A stretch of 64,000 bases of DNA, from positions 186,001 to 250,000 of the forward strand of contig NZ_FUKN01000005.1 in NCBI RefSeq assembly GCF_900163785.1, read 5' to 3'. The stretch's first letter is position 1. Each line of letters begins with the position of its first letter. Shown here one piece after another: positions 1 to 9,804 of this stretch. A program made the translations under genes and the position numbers. Source of the stretch: Psychrobacter sp. JB385 (GTDB lineage Bacteria; Pseudomonadota; Gammaproteobacteria; Pseudomonadales; Moraxellaceae). The notes under the pieces are model-generated. The model saw nothing but the letters and a program-made list of their open reading frames with translations, had not been told where the DNA came from and did no database searches.

Positions 1-34
1 TAGTCGTTTTAAACACAGAATAATCTTAATCGCA

Positions 35-70
35 TTGATTAAAAATCCGTCTTCAAATTTCTGTTATAAT
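35..70 (+). promoter_or_regulatory. Candidate lipA promoter with extended -10
   Basis: A perfect TATAAT at 65-70 is preceded by TGT, giving an extended -10 element about 70 bases before the lipA start. The only TTGATT-like -35 (35-40) is too far away for optimal spacing, so the extended -10 probably carries the promoter. Seen in sequence; activity is inferred. Confidence 0.5.
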
Positions 71-142
71 AGCTCAACTCAGAAACCATGCTAATAATTC
101 CATAAACCCTTATTCTATAAAGGGTTAAGAGATAAATTTATT

Positions 143-1186
143 ATGACAACTGCCGTACAAACCCATGTCCCTGCCGCCAAGGCCAAACCTAAAAAGGCTA
201 TCCAAGGCGAAAAACTGCGTGGCTATGATAAAGTTGCGCGTATCCCAATTAAAGTGATTCCAACCGTTGAGGCTAAGAAAAAGCCTGATTGGATTCGGGT
301 AAAAATGTCCTCACCTGCTGAAGTTGCTCGTATCAAGGCAACATTGCGTGAGCAAAAGCTTTATACCGTCTGTGAAGAAGCGGCATGCCCTAACTTGCCA
401 CAGTGCTTCGCTGATGGTACGGCGACCTTTATGATTATGGGTGATATCTGTACACGTCGCTGCCCGTTCTGTGATGTCGGTCATGGTCGCCCTAATGAGC
501 TAGATAAAGATGAGCCACGTCATACCGCTGAGACAATCCAAGGTCTACAGCTTAAATATGCCGTAATCACCTCTGTCGATCGTGATGATCTTAAAGACGG
601 CGGAGCTGGACACTTTGTCGAAGTGCTTAACGAATCAAGAGCGCTAAGCCCAAACTGCTTAATTGAAATCCTAGTACCCGATTTCCGTGGTCGTATGGAT
701 ATTGCGTTGGATTTATTGACAGAGACCGCGCCAGATGTGTTTAACCACAACATCGAAACCGTGCCTCGTCTATACAAAGCCTTCCGTCCAGGTTCTGACT
801 ATCAGCATTCACTCGACTTGCTTAAGCTTTATAAAGAGCGTCGTCCTGATATCGCGACCAAATGCGGCTTTATGGTTGGTCTTGGCGAGACAGAAGAAGA
901 GATCTATGCCCTACTCGATGATCTAAAAGCGCATGACGTAGACATGATCACGATTGGTCAGTATCTACAGCCTAGTAAGAACCATGCCCCTGTTGACCGT
1001 TATGTCCATCCAGATGAGTTCCAACGCTATATGGACTACGGCAAAAAGATCGGCTTCTTTAGCATTTGGGCAGGCCCAATGGTACGTTCAAGCTACTTTG
1101 CCGATCGTCAATACTATGGCGAAGATTGCCCAGCCCCTATTCGTAGCAAAAAAGCCTTAGAAGCGGAAGGCAAACTTGGTTGCTGA
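143..1186 (+). CDS. lipA: Lipoyl synthase LipA
   Basis: Radical SAM enzyme that inserts two sulfurs into protein-bound octanoyl groups to form lipoate on the E2 subunits of pyruvate and 2-oxoglutarate dehydrogenases and on GcvH; cytosolic. At 347 residues it is slightly longer than the usual about 320. The auxiliary 4Fe-4S cluster ligands are Cys77, Cys82 and Cys88, the radical SAM CxxxCxxC cysteines are 103, 107 and 110, and the RSSY serine motif lies near the C-terminus. The first 45 residues are a basic, Lys/Ala-rich extension. lipB, often adjacent, is not within this window, so the gene appears monocistronic here, ending at a strong shared terminator. Identification is secure from motifs and overall similarity. 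Confidence 0.98.
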   Translation: MTTAVQTHVPAAKAKPKKAIQGEKLRGYDKVARIPIKVIPTVEAKKKPDWIRVKMSSPAEVARIKATLREQKLYTVCEEAACPNLPQCFADGTATFMIMGDICTRRCPFCDVGHGRPNELDKDEPRHTAETIQGLQLKYAVITSVDRDDLKDGGAGHFVEVLNESRALSPNCLIEILVPDFRGRMDIALDLLTETAPDVFNHNIETVPRLYKAFRPGSDYQHSLDLLKLYKERRPDIATKCGFMVGLGETEEEIYALLDDLKAHDVDMITIGQYLQPSKNHAPVDRYVHPDEFQRYMDYGKKIGFFSIWAGPMVRSSYFADRQYYGEDCPAPIRSKKALEAEGKLGC

Positions 1187-1224
1187 TAATGGCTCGATAA
1201 TTAATAACCAAGTATAGATAAACG

Positions 1225-1267
1225 AAAAAGGGTGAATAACAGATATCTGCTATTCACCCTTTTTTTG
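1225..1267. terminator. Bidirectional terminator between lipA and TRAP permease
   Basis: Long hairpin with arms AAAAAGGGTGAATA and TATTCACCCTTTTT around the inner palindrome CAGATATCTG, flanked by A and T runs on both sides. It sits between two convergent genes and can stop transcription from either strand. Confidence 0.9.
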
Positions 1268-1293
1268 GTTTAAAAATCTATGAATATTAGCTA

Positions 1294-3351
1294 CTACACA
1301 CTCACCGTTGGTGTCGGTGCTTTACTTGTCTTCATATTCCATGCAGCAATACCAAGAACGATCACGCCGCCCGCAATACCTGTGGTAATTTCAGGATAAA
1401 TGAGTAACAACGCACCAATAGCTAAGATAACGCGAGTCACCGGATTCATGTCTCCCTTAAAATAGCCTTCCAGTGCGGAGCTTAAGGCAATGACACCCAT
1501 GACTGACGTTACAACAACCGTAATGATATCCACGATCGGCGGCAGTGGGAAATCTTTGGCCGTAACTGCCAGACCTGTTGGATCTATCATAAGCATTGTT
1601 GGGTTATAAATAAACATAAAGGGCACAATAAATCCTGCCAGCGCCAGTTTGAGCGATAAAAACCCAGTTTTCATCGGATCGCCACCGGATATACCAGCAC
1701 CAGCAAAGGCCGCCAAACACACAGGCGGTGTAATGTTAGCAAAAATACCGAAGTAAAATACAAACATGTGCGCTGACAAAATCGGAATATCAAAACCGGC
1801 CAAGGCTGGAGCAGCCATTGTCGCAGTAATAATATAGGCAGGAATAGAGGGCAGCCCCATCCCTAAGACCATAGATGCTAGCATCGTTAGAATAAGCGTA
1901 AAGAACAACGACCCTGCGCCAAGTGTGACGATAGAAGATGTCATTACCGTACCAAAGCTGGTCAAACTCACGACCCCAATGATAATACCCACGACCGCAC
2001 AAGCCGCCATTACCGCGAGCGACTGGCGCGCGCCATCTTCTAGTGCACCCAAAATATCAGAAAAACTCATGCGCGTTTCAGCACGTAACATACTGATGAC
2101 CACGGTAAAGCCAATGGTATAAGCGGCTGCATATCCCACGGGTACGTTTCTGATTAATAAGAAAATCAAGAAGACAATCGGTAATAGCATATGACCGCGT
2201 GCTTTTAACACTTCTTTTACCGCAGGCAAGCTCTCTTTGGCGATACCTTTTAAGTCACGACGCCCAGCGCGGAAATGCACCTGCGCAATAACGCCCAAGT
2301 AGTACAATATCGCAGGCAACAAGGCTGCCAAGGCTATCGTGCTATACGGCAGACCTGTAGTCTCCGCCATAATAAAGGCACTGGCTCCCATGATTGGTGG
2401 CAATATCTGTCCACCAACCGAGGCACTGGCCTCAACCGCGCCCGCGAAATCTTTGTGATAACCGACTTTTTTCATTAACGGAATGGTAAAGGCACCCGTA
2501 CTGACCACATTCGATAGCGCTGACCCATTAATACTACCCATAAAGCCACTAGAGATGACCGCGACTTTTGCAGGTCCTCCTTTTTTGTGACCGGCGATAG
2601 CGAGTGCCAAATCGTTAAACAGCTGTCCCATTCCTGAGCGTGCTAAAAACGCACCAAAGAGAATGAACAAAAAGATAAAGGTCACTGACGCGCCAATCGC
2701 AACAGAATATAGACCTTCCGTTTTTAGGAATAATTGACCAAAAATATCACCCATGTCATAAGGGCGAGTCAATAGTCTGTCTGGCATAAAGTCCATGTGA
2801 CTCACAAACGGATACGCCAAAAATATAGCGGCCAATATCGGTAAAATCCAACCAGTGATACGGCGACTGCCCTCTAATACGCAGATGACGGTAATCAAAG
2901 AGAATATGACATCAGTCATATTTGCCATGCCGCCACGTGAGGTAACAATATCTTGATACTCGTAAATCAGGTAGCTCATACCGGACAAAGACAATAAAAA
3001 CCAAATCCAGTCATACCAAGCCACTCGTTTGCGGCTGCTTTTTTTACTGGCGGGAAAAATCAAAAAGATAAGTGCAAAACCAACGCCCACGTGTACAGAA
3101 CGCTGTAGCAATGCTGGCATCGGGTTAAAGGTGATATACAAATGAAAAAGCGAATAAAGTATACAAATACCAGCGATAAAATACTTTACTGGTCCTTGAG
3201 TGATATGACGCGTGATTGACTCTCGATCGTATTTTTCTAATATGGCTTTATTGTGGGCTTGCACCTCAAGTTCAGCGTCGACATTAGTATGAGAGTCGGT
3301 GTTGGAATGTATGGGCAAATCATTATTGTGATCCGTCACTTGGGAGTTCAT
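1294..3351 (-). CDS. TRAP transporter fused permease, TAXI type (4TM/12TM)
   Basis: Inner-membrane permease of a tripartite ATP-independent periplasmic transporter in which the small (DctQ-like) and large (DctM-like) subunits form one polypeptide, as is usual for the TAXI subgroup; uptake is driven by an ion gradient and the substrate cannot be read from sequence. The 685 residues are almost continuous hydrophobic segments, with the Gly/Ser-rich DctM core (such as the GFMGSINGSALSNVVSTG stretch) mid-protein. I place the start at the ATG at 3351, preceded by AAGGA, rather than a further-upstream ATG at 3378 without a ribosome site. Its 5' end overlaps the DUF1850 gene by 29 bases, implying translational coupling in the order TAXI receptor, DUF1850, permease. 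Confidence 0.93.
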   Translation of the reverse strand: MNSQVTDHNNDLPIHSNTDSHTNVDAELEVQAHNKAILEKYDRESITRHITQGPVKYFIAGICILYSLFHLYITFNPMPALLQRSVHVGVGFALIFLIFPASKKSSRKRVAWYDWIWFLLSLSGMSYLIYEYQDIVTSRGGMANMTDVIFSLITVICVLEGSRRITGWILPILAAIFLAYPFVSHMDFMPDRLLTRPYDMGDIFGQLFLKTEGLYSVAIGASVTFIFLFILFGAFLARSGMGQLFNDLALAIAGHKKGGPAKVAVISSGFMGSINGSALSNVVSTGAFTIPLMKKVGYHKDFAGAVEASASVGGQILPPIMGASAFIMAETTGLPYSTIALAALLPAILYYLGVIAQVHFRAGRRDLKGIAKESLPAVKEVLKARGHMLLPIVFLIFLLIRNVPVGYAAAYTIGFTVVISMLRAETRMSFSDILGALEDGARQSLAVMAACAVVGIIIGVVSLTSFGTVMTSSIVTLGAGSLFFTLILTMLASMVLGMGLPSIPAYIITATMAAPALAGFDIPILSAHMFVFYFGIFANITPPVCLAAFAGAGISGGDPMKTGFLSLKLALAGFIVPFMFIYNPTMLMIDPTGLAVTAKDFPLPPIVDIITVVVTSVMGVIALSSALEGYFKGDMNPVTRVILAIGALLLIYPEITTGIAGGVIVLGIAAWNMKTSKAPTPTVSV

Positions 3352-3868
3352 GACACAAGTCCTTTTCAAATCTATCAATTAAACCATACGTCTTAGGCAT
3401 GATCACCACTTCAGAATAGTCTGGCACCCATTGATGAATCAAAAAACGATGGCCACCGTAATCAATCTCACCTTTGGTCAGTCTAGATACTACCCAGTTA
3501 AGGTTAGGCAGCTTTTCATCAATTTGATAACCCAGATAGCCAGGTTTTTGTACGGGAGCGAGTTTTTCGGTAGAAGGCGTGCCTGCCCCGAAAGCCTCAA
3601 AATAAGTGGTGGTCAGGAGCAACTCATCGTCCATACGTTGATATTGCTCTTCCCACCATTGCTTTTCTACAGAATGTATCCAGCGCAGCTCAAAATTAGG
3701 GTCGGTAAAATAACAAACCTTGTCCTCATTACCCTCTAGCCCTGCGACTCGCACTTCAACAACAGATTGATGAGCAAAGCCCATCGATAGGGTAAAAAAG
3801 ATCAGTGCCGCAATGCCTACTGCGCCACTGACTAGCCACAACTGCTTATTTGGCAGCTTGTTCATCAT
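3323..3868 (-). CDS. DUF1850 domain protein of the TAXI-TRAP operon
   Basis: Small protein (181 residues) with one N-terminal membrane anchor (about residues 7-27) and a DUF1850-like domain; the RWIHSVEKQWWEEQ segment fits the conserved HSVE region of that family. DUF1850 genes are commonly found beside TAXI-type TRAP genes; an accessory role in the transporter is inferred from context only. The start is one of two consecutive ATGs (3868 or 3865) lying inside the end of the receptor gene; a longer frame upstream would overlap that gene further and is unlikely. It overlaps neighbours on both sides (23 bases upstream, 29 downstream), so the three genes are tightly coupled. Confidence 0.82.
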   Translation of the reverse strand: MMNKLPNKQLWLVSGAVGIAALIFFTLSMGFAHQSVVEVRVAGLEGNEDKVCYFTDPNFELRWIHSVEKQWWEEQYQRMDDELLLTTTYFEAFGAGTPSTEKLAPVQKPGYLGYQIDEKLPNLNWVVSRLTKGEIDYGGHRFLIHQWVPDYSEVVIMPKTYGLIDRFEKDLCHELPSDGSQ

Positions 3869-4859
3869 AGTACTTTTTGGCGCCAGGGTGGATAGGAGCA
3901 ACCATACCTTCACTAGCCGTCTCTAGACTGATATCATTGGCCGCTTGGTGCGCTGTTTTTAGACCATCCAAATTATCGAATAGTGTTTTGGTCAACTTAT
4001 AGCCATCTGCTTCTGATAAATCAGAGTTGACCAATAAAGCATTCATGATGGCAGCGGTTGGAATGGCTGCATCGTTGCCATAAGTACCAGCAGGAATCTC
4101 AAAAGTTTTAAAGTAAGGTTTTGACTGAATGATTTCTTTGAGCTTGTCTTGATTGATGGTGACCAATTGCAAGTCTAAGCCTTGCTCTAGCTCCATAAGT
4201 GAGGAGTTTGGAAGGCCACTACTAAAGAACGCCGCTTCGATTTTGCCCGCTTTCATACCATCGGCTGCTTCAGAAAAGCCCAAGTAATCAACAGTGATAT
4301 CATCATAGGTGATACCGAAACCTTCTAATAGAGTGCGCGCATTTACTTCTGTGCCAGAGCCTTGATCGCCTACTGCAATACGCTTGCCTTTTAGGTCTTC
4401 GATATTTTTGATACCTGATTTTTTGGTAGTGACGATTTGCACCACATTAGGATATAAGACAGCCAGCTGTTGAATATTGGTGATTGGCTTATCAAAGTTG
4501 TTTTTGCCTTCTACTGCGTCTGTCACAACATCACTCAGTGCCAACGCCATGTCGACTTTGCCTTGAGTCAATAGATTGACGTTTTCAACTGAAGCGCCCG
4601 TGGTTTGCGTTTTTGAGTTCACTCCAAAAGTCTTCACATAGACCTCTGATAATGAAGTACCAATAATATTGTATGGGCCAGATGCGCCGCCTGTCGCAAT
4701 AGTAAGAAACTTAGTATCAAGCTTATTTTCGTCCGTAGCACTACTATCTGCTGCTGCGCTTTCGCTGTTCTCTGAGCTTGGAGATGAGCACGCTGTCAGA
4801 CCTAAAATGGCACTTAGCATGGCTGATAAAAGTAATGGGGATTTTAGAGAATTGAGCAT
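3846..4859 (-). CDS. TAXI family TRAP transporter solute-binding lipoprotein
   Basis: Periplasmic substrate receptor that delivers solute to the fused permease encoded downstream. The N-terminus is a lipoprotein signal: hydrophobic stretch ending in LTAC, with the Cys as lipid attachment site, followed by a Ser/Glu-rich linker. The mature domain begins FLTIATGGASGPYNIIGTSL, the characteristic opening of TAXI receptors (TRAP-associated extracytoplasmic immunogenic protein). I prefer the ATG at 4859, which has AAGGA seven bases upstream, over the ATG at 4868, where the same AAGG would abut the start codon. Ligand unknown; relatives have been linked to glutamate and other small acids. First gene of a three-gene operon. 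Confidence 0.93.
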   Translation of the reverse strand: MLNSLKSPLLLSAMLSAILGLTACSSPSSENSESAAADSSATDENKLDTKFLTIATGGASGPYNIIGTSLSEVYVKTFGVNSKTQTTGASVENVNLLTQGKVDMALALSDVVTDAVEGKNNFDKPITNIQQLAVLYPNVVQIVTTKKSGIKNIEDLKGKRIAVGDQGSGTEVNARTLLEGFGITYDDITVDYLGFSEAADGMKAGKIEAAFFSSGLPNSSLMELEQGLDLQLVTINQDKLKEIIQSKPYFKTFEIPAGTYGNDAAIPTAAIMNALLVNSDLSEADGYKLTKTLFDNLDGLKTAHQAANDISLETASEGMVAPIHPGAKKYYDEQAAK

Positions 4860-4922
4860 TGAATTCATCCTTGAAGATAATCAGTTTAATAAATCTAATT
4901 GCATTACTACTGCAATTAACGC

Positions 4923-4938
4923 ATTACAGAGCTGTAAT
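4923..4938. promoter_or_regulatory. Palindrome upstream of TRAP operon, candidate operator
   Basis: ATTACAG-AG-CTGTAAT is a perfect 7-base inverted repeat with a 2-base centre, about 65 bases upstream of the receptor start and immediately downstream of a TATACT-like -10 on the minus strand. Dimensions fit a dimeric repressor site (GntR or TetR style). The cognate regulator is not in the window. Confidence 0.45.
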
Positions 4939-5517
4939 AGTATAGTAATCTTTCTGATAAATAAACCGTACGTTCTATGGTCAACCACTCTCAATAAGCC
5001 TTATTGATTTGGCTATCACAAAGAAACATAACAAACTTATCCAAATATTATTCTATACGGCACTTTATGAATATATCGTTCTGCTAAGCGAAACAAAGTT
5101 TCATTTGTTAAACTATTTAAGCAAAATTAAGAAACATTGTAAACCTTTATCCTTGTCTAAAAAGAGATAAGGCGCTATTTAAAAGGTCTTTAGTGAGTCT
5201 AATCGCTATAAACTTAACGCTCAATTGTGCGCATCAGTCCGTCAATTTATCAATACAATGAGACTATCAAGTGTTGGGGTTTACCAATCTGGTAACATAC
5301 GCATAGATTTTGAATGACATAAAAGCAGCCAAAGTAAGAAAAAAGGATAAAAAATGTCAGACGATTACCAGTGTTACGTACAATCATTGAGGATGAGACG
5401 TATAATAGGCTGATATTTTTGACACACTTTTTTAAAATCATTTTCTAGATGATTTGCTAAAATTCGAAACCATTTGATTAAAATTAAAAGACAGTCATAC
5501 CCTTTAAGGAGATCTAT
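4939..5517. other. Intergenic region between TRAP operon and hydrolase gene
   Basis: No supportable gene in about 580 AT-rich bases. It holds the divergent promoters of the TRAP operon (minus) and the hydrolase gene (plus). A TTGACA at 5419-5424 is a possible -35 for the hydrolase, but no good -10 is found at proper spacing. Short frames here are on low-complexity sequence without ribosome sites. Confidence 0.6.
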
Positions 5518-6474
5518 ATGCTTAGCCACCCTGATACCAGTCATGATCACATTCTGTCCTCTGATAACATCCATTACTTACATCACAGTTTTTTTGAACC
5601 AAGCAATCAAGACACAACGATAAAAGCCACCTTATTGATTGTACATGGCATGGCAGAGCACAGTGGTCGCTACACAGATTTTGCGCAGTTTTTGGCAGAT
5701 AACGGTATCGCTGTCGCCACTTATGATCAGCTTGGTCACGGCCAGACCGTTAAAACAGAAGCAGACTTAGGTTTTTTTGGCGAGGAGCATCCAGTACAGT
5801 CGTTATTGAAAGATGTCATTGTTATGGCAGATAGTCTAAAGTCTCGCCACCCTAACGTCCCGCATTTTGTGATGGGTCATTCTATGGGCTCATTCATTGT
5901 ACGCAACGTGCTCAAGCATCATGCCCACAATTTTGCGGGTGCCATCCTGATGGGAACCGCCGATACCAATCCATTGACCAAAGTGTTACTGCCTATCAAT
6001 CGACTACTGGCACGAGTCGCTCCCAGACAACCAAATAAAGTGTTGGGGGCAGCCATGAATAAGGTGCTCAACTTCAGACTTGATCATCACGCACCTTCTT
6101 CGCCATTTGCTTGGTTGAGTGAGAACCCAGCCAATGTTGCCGCTTATGAAGCCGATCCATTGAGCGGTTTTGACTTTACTAATAACGGCTTTATGACTTT
6201 GTTTTCCCTGATGGAGACAGGCTTAAATAAACGCTGGTCTACCACGATTGCCAAAAACTTCCCAATGCTATTTATCAGTGGGGAAGAAGATCCAATCGGT
6301 GATATGGGTAAAGGTATTCGTAAGATTGTGACGCGCTTAAACAAACAAAATTTTAGCACTGTGGATATTCAGCTCTATGCCAACATGCGCCATGAGCCAT
6401 TGCATGAAACAGACAATCAGAGTGTTTATGAAGATATTTTGGAGTGGTTAGACGGTAATATCTCTAATCACTAA
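5518..6474 (+). CDS. Alpha/beta hydrolase, monoacylglycerol lipase-like
   Basis: Serine hydrolase of the lysophospholipase/monoacylglycerol lipase group (serine aminopeptidase S33 fold), predicted to cleave monoacylglycerols or similar esters. The 318-residue protein has the oxyanion segment VHGMAEHSGRY (about 42-52), the nucleophile elbow GHSMGS with Ser122, the acid in the GEEDPIGD segment and the catalytic His in the MRHEPLHE segment, all in the expected order. No signal peptide, so probably cytosolic. A strong ribosome site, AAGGAG, precedes the ATG by seven bases. It appears to be a single-gene unit; a short GTCGCTAA/TTAGCGAC inverted repeat lies 40 bases after the stop. Substrate specificity is inferred from family. 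Confidence 0.88.
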   Translation: MLSHPDTSHDHILSSDNIHYLHHSFFEPSNQDTTIKATLLIVHGMAEHSGRYTDFAQFLADNGIAVATYDQLGHGQTVKTEADLGFFGEEHPVQSLLKDVIVMADSLKSRHPNVPHFVMGHSMGSFIVRNVLKHHAHNFAGAILMGTADTNPLTKVLLPINRLLARVAPRQPNKVLGAAMNKVLNFRLDHHAPSSPFAWLSENPANVAAYEADPLSGFDFTNNGFMTLFSLMETGLNKRWSTTIAKNFPMLFISGEEDPIGDMGKGIRKIVTRLNKQNFSTVDIQLYANMRHEPLHETDNQSVYEDILEWLDGNISNH

Positions 6475-6552
6475 AGCAGACACGCAAGTTTACCCTCAAC
6501 GCGTTTGCTAAAAGTCGCTAAATTAGCGACAATATGACAAGCAAATTTTCCG

Positions 6553-6582
6553 TTCAAGTCATACGTTTTATTTCATTATAAT
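6553..6582 (+). promoter_or_regulatory. Candidate dapD promoter
   Basis: TATAAT at 6577-6582 with a weak TTCAAG 18 bases upstream, about 55 bases before the dapD start. Consensus -10; the -35 is poor, so this is a moderate call. Confidence 0.45.
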
Positions 6583-6636
6583 ACTTATTTAATAATAGTT
6601 ACTTGTACTACTCTTTCATCAACATTAGGAACCTTT

Positions 6637-7458
6637 ATGTCATTACAACAAACCATCGAACAAGCTTTTGAAAATCGCAACGAATACAGCCCAAGCACCA
6701 TGCCACAGGACGTTCGTGAAGCGGTCGAGCAAGTGCTGGAGCAATTAGATAACGGTACATTGCGCGTTGCAGAAAAAAAAGATGGCGAATGGGTCGTAAA
6801 CCAATGGGCGAAAAAGGCTGTGTTATTGTCTTTCCGTCTCAATGACAACTATGTGCAAGCCGCTGGCGAACATGTACAGTTTTATGACAAAGTACCGACT
6901 AAGTTTGCAGATTGGACCGAAGCTCAGTTTAAAGAAGCTGGCGTCCGTGTTGTACCACCAGCCGTTGCACGCAAAGGTTCATATATCGCAGCTGGCGCTG
7001 TACTCATGCCATCATACGTCAATATTGGCGCTTACGTCGATCAAGGCGCTATGGTAGACACTTGGGCGACTGTGGGTTCATGCGCCCAAATCGGTAAAAA
7101 TGTTCATTTATCAGGTGGTGTTGGTATCGGTGGTGTATTAGAGCCATTACAGGCCAACCCAACTATTATCGAAGATAACTGCTTTATTGGTGCTCGCTCT
7201 GAAATCGTTGAAGGCGTGATCGTAGAAGAAGGCGCTGTCATCTCTATGGGTGTCTATATCGGTCAATCTACGCGTATTTATGATCGCGAAACTGGCGAGA
7301 TTCATCGTGGTCGTGTACCAGCCGGTTCTGTTGTCGTACCAGGTAGCTTGCCATCAGAAGATGGCACACACAGCTTATATGCTGCGATTATCGTGAAAAA
7401 AGTAGACGCACAAACGCGTGCAAAAACGGCTGTAAATGAGTTATTGCGTTTAGACTAA
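6637..7458 (+). CDS. dapD: Tetrahydrodipicolinate N-succinyltransferase DapD
   Basis: Transfers succinyl from succinyl-CoA to 2,3,4,5-tetrahydropyridine-2,6-dicarboxylate in the succinylase branch of lysine and meso-diaminopimelate synthesis, feeding both protein and peptidoglycan. The 273 residues match the family's usual length: an N-terminal helical domain (about 1-105), then a left-handed beta helix of hexapeptide repeats (about 110-225, with the [20 protein letters not shown] stretch), then a short C-terminal region. Cytosolic trimer by family knowledge. AGGAACC lies just before the ATG. Single gene, followed by a clear terminator. Confidence 0.98.
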   Translation: MSLQQTIEQAFENRNEYSPSTMPQDVREAVEQVLEQLDNGTLRVAEKKDGEWVVNQWAKKAVLLSFRLNDNYVQAAGEHVQFYDKVPTKFADWTEAQFKEAGVRVVPPAVARKGSYIAAGAVLMPSYVNIGAYVDQGAMVDTWATVGSCAQIGKNVHLSGGVGIGGVLEPLQANPTIIEDNCFIGARSEIVEGVIVEEGAVISMGVYIGQSTRIYDRETGEIHRGRVPAGSVVVPGSLPSEDGTHSLYAAIIVKKVDAQTRAKTAVNELLRLD

Positions 7459-7494
7459 ACTTAATAACTGACTCATTTCATGACAGTTTTTATC

Positions 7495-7524
7495 AAAGGT
7501 GCTTAGAGCTTTCTAAGCACCTTT
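7495..7524 (+). terminator. dapD terminator
   Basis: Perfect 13-base stem AAAGGTGCTTAGA / TCTAAGCACCTTT with a 4-base loop, 37 bases after the dapD stop. Confidence 0.88.
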
Positions 7525-7774
7525 ATACTGTCAGTAACCGAATAAAAAACATCCTTCGATATGAGGTCTTAGAAAGGTATGCAGATCTAAAATGATTGAT
7601 GGATCATAATACCAATTAAGACATTTGTGAATTCTCTATTCAAAATATGTTACTCTTCGCAAACAACGGTTTACTGATTAATATCAGCGTATAATACAGC
7701 GACAAAAGTGGTGACTCTACTCCCATTTTTTCATCCTTAATTTTTTCATTCTTATTCCTATACTGTGCCTCTTT
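7525..7774. other. Intergenic region dapD-queE
   Basis: About 250 bases without a supportable gene. No riboswitch-like conserved element (for example preQ1) could be recognised ahead of queE. Confidence 0.5.
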
Positions 7775-8500
7775 ATGTCAATCTTACGTAATGCCACCAT
7801 CCCTGTCACAGATCCTGAAGCGGGTCTACGTTTGACAGAAATATTTTACTCCTTACAAGGTGAAGCGCTGACCTCAGGCTTACCAACGATATTTGTGCGC
7901 CTGACTGGCTGTCCATTACGCTGTGTCTATTGTGATACCGAATATGCCTTTACGGGCGGTGAACGTCATTCATTGGATACGATCATATCGATGATCAAAA
8001 GCCACCCATGTAAACGCATTTGCTTGACTGGCGGTGAACCTCTCGCTCAACCCAACGCGATTGAGTTGATGAAGCGTCTACTGAATGAAGACTATGAGAT
8101 ATCGCTTGAAACGGCTGGCGCTTTGACAGTAGAAAACGTCCCACCTGCCGTCAGTAAAGTGATGGATCTCAAAACGCCAAGCTCAGGTGAAGTTGATAAA
8201 AACTTGTGGTCAAATCTCGACTATTTGACTCAGCATGATCAAATCAAATTCGTCATTATGAACCGCACAGACTATGAGTGGGCAAATGCCAAACTGGCTG
8301 AGCATAATCTCAGTGAGCGGGTTGGTACGGTTTGGTTTTCTCCTATGTTCAATGTGGGAGAGGACGTTAATGAAGATATCGGTCCTGATGTACCCGTATT
8401 GGCACGCGAATTGGCAGAATGGATATTGGCTGATGCTCTGCCTGTGCGCTTTCAGTTACAACTACACAAAATCATTTGGGCAGACGCCAAAGGCAAATAA
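7775..8500 (+). CDS. queE: 7-carboxy-7-deazaguanine synthase QueE
   Basis: Radical SAM enzyme converting 6-carboxy-tetrahydropterin to 7-carboxy-7-deazaguanine, the ring contraction step toward the tRNA base queuosine. The 241-residue protein opens with IFYSLQGE and carries the CxxxCxxC iron-sulfur motif as Cys46, Cys50 and Cys53 (GCPLRCVYCDTEYAF), followed by the LTGGEPL SAM-binding segment, typical of QueE. No ribosome site is obvious at the ATG used; downstream ATGs would remove conserved residues. The next gene starts 54 bases on in the same direction and may be cotranscribed, with no functional link apparent. queC and queD are not in the window. Confidence 0.95.
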   Translation: MSILRNATIPVTDPEAGLRLTEIFYSLQGEALTSGLPTIFVRLTGCPLRCVYCDTEYAFTGGERHSLDTIISMIKSHPCKRICLTGGEPLAQPNAIELMKRLLNEDYEISLETAGALTVENVPPAVSKVMDLKTPSSGEVDKNLWSNLDYLTQHDQIKFVIMNRTDYEWANAKLAEHNLSERVGTVWFSPMFNVGEDVNEDIGPDVPVLARELAEWILADALPVRFQLQLHKIIWADAKGK

Positions 8501-8554
8501 ACAATCGACGTAAACGATCTTATTACATAGTACGCCAAGGATGAAGGTATCGGC

Positions 8555-9703
8555 ATGATCAAACTAATTTTATTGGGCTTATTAGCGGGCGCATTTTTTA
8601 GCTCAACCTTTATTTTAAACGAGTTAATGAGCGCGGCTGGTGGACATTGGTTTTGGTCAGCCAGTATGCGCTATGTGTTTATGTTGCTGATTGTCACAGC
8701 CATCATTGCGATTCAGCATGGCACCGGCCGTATCAAAGAACTCATGGCTATTTTTTGTCAGCATTGGGTGTTTTGGTGCATTACAGGCAGTATTGGTTTT
8801 GGGGTCTTTTATACAGGTATTTGCTATGCAGCCGATCACGTTGCAGGTTGGGTTGTTGCCGCAACCTTTATGTTCACTGTCGTGACAAGCTTGATAGTAT
8901 TGGTGGCGTTTGGACAGCGCTTTGATAAAAAATTCATTGCCTATGCGCTACTGGTATTCGTGGGTGTGGCTATGGTCAATATCAGTGAAGGCATGCATGC
9001 GGCTTCTACCTTGGATACCAATGCGGCACCAATGAAAGACATGCTGCTGTATGGTGCCTTACCAGCGCTGATTGCTGCCTTTAGTTATCCTATTGGTAAT
9101 CAGCTGGTTTGGCAGGTGTCTTATAACAATCGTAAGCAGCGTGCTGACTTATTATCGAGCCAAGACAGTCGTATCCCACAAAACGACAAGAGTGAGGACA
9201 CAAACGCTTTAATTACAGAAGCGCCTGTCTTATCAGTGGATGCGAGTCACACGGCAGACGCCATCTTAAACGTCAATCATGCCCGCGCCCCTGCTTCTGC
9301 CTCATTTTTGCAAGCTCTTATTGCGCGCATACCAGCTATCGAAACCAACTTGCTACAAAACGCCTTTAACAAAGTATGGCTAATGACACTCGGAAGTTTG
9401 CCATTTTGGCTGCTATTAGGTCTTATTATTCGTCCTGATATGCCAGATACGTCGCAGTTATTTAACACGTTGCTTGTCGCTTTGTTAGCAGGCGTTGGGG
9501 CTACCAGTATCTTCTTGTATGCACGTGAAAAAGCAGAAACGTCTAGTGAGGTCGCTGGCGTGGATGCGACACAAGCCAGTGAAGTCATATTTGCTTTGAT
9601 TGGCGGGATGCTGTTGCTGAATAATTCTATGCCACCAGCAATGGGTTTATTGGGTATTGGCTTGATTATCGTTGGATTGATTCTGTTTGCCAAAGATGGT
9701 TAA
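8555..9703 (+). CDS. DMT/EmrE-type multidrug efflux transporter
   Basis: Polytopic inner-membrane protein of the drug/metabolite transporter superfamily, resembling proteins annotated as multidrug resistance efflux transporter family. The 382 residues contain roughly ten hydrophobic segments in two halves. They are separated by a hydrophilic linker (about residues 205-260) rich in Asp, Ser, Thr and Ala, which is longer than usual for DMT proteins. The first segment (LILLGLLAGAFFSSTFILNE) is typical of the family. Exported substrate unknown. It lies downstream of queE, which may be coincidental. Confidence 0.8.
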   Translation: MIKLILLGLLAGAFFSSTFILNELMSAAGGHWFWSASMRYVFMLLIVTAIIAIQHGTGRIKELMAIFCQHWVFWCITGSIGFGVFYTGICYAADHVAGWVVAATFMFTVVTSLIVLVAFGQRFDKKFIAYALLVFVGVAMVNISEGMHAASTLDTNAAPMKDMLLYGALPALIAAFSYPIGNQLVWQVSYNNRKQRADLLSSQDSRIPQNDKSEDTNALITEAPVLSVDASHTADAILNVNHARAPASASFLQALIARIPAIETNLLQNAFNKVWLMTLGSLPFWLLLGLIIRPDMPDTSQLFNTLLVALLAGVGATSIFLYAREKAETSSEVAGVDATQASEVIFALIGGMLLLNNSMPPAMGLLGIGLIIVGLILFAKDG

Positions 9704-9804
9704 TGCCCCTCCAATACAAAACGTTTTTTAAAATTTTGGTTTAAATTCGGCTTAAGGCAACTGTCCTTAAGCTATTTTTATGGTCACTACTTGGTACTAC
9801 AACC

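Noticed and set aside
5250..5574. Overlapping minus-strand frames ahead of the hydrolase gene
   Set aside because: They run through the hydrolase promoter, ribosome site and 5' end, with low-complexity translations.
7525..7774. preQ1 riboswitch ahead of queE
   Set aside because: No recognisable aptamer sequence or hairpin followed by an A-rich tail was seen.
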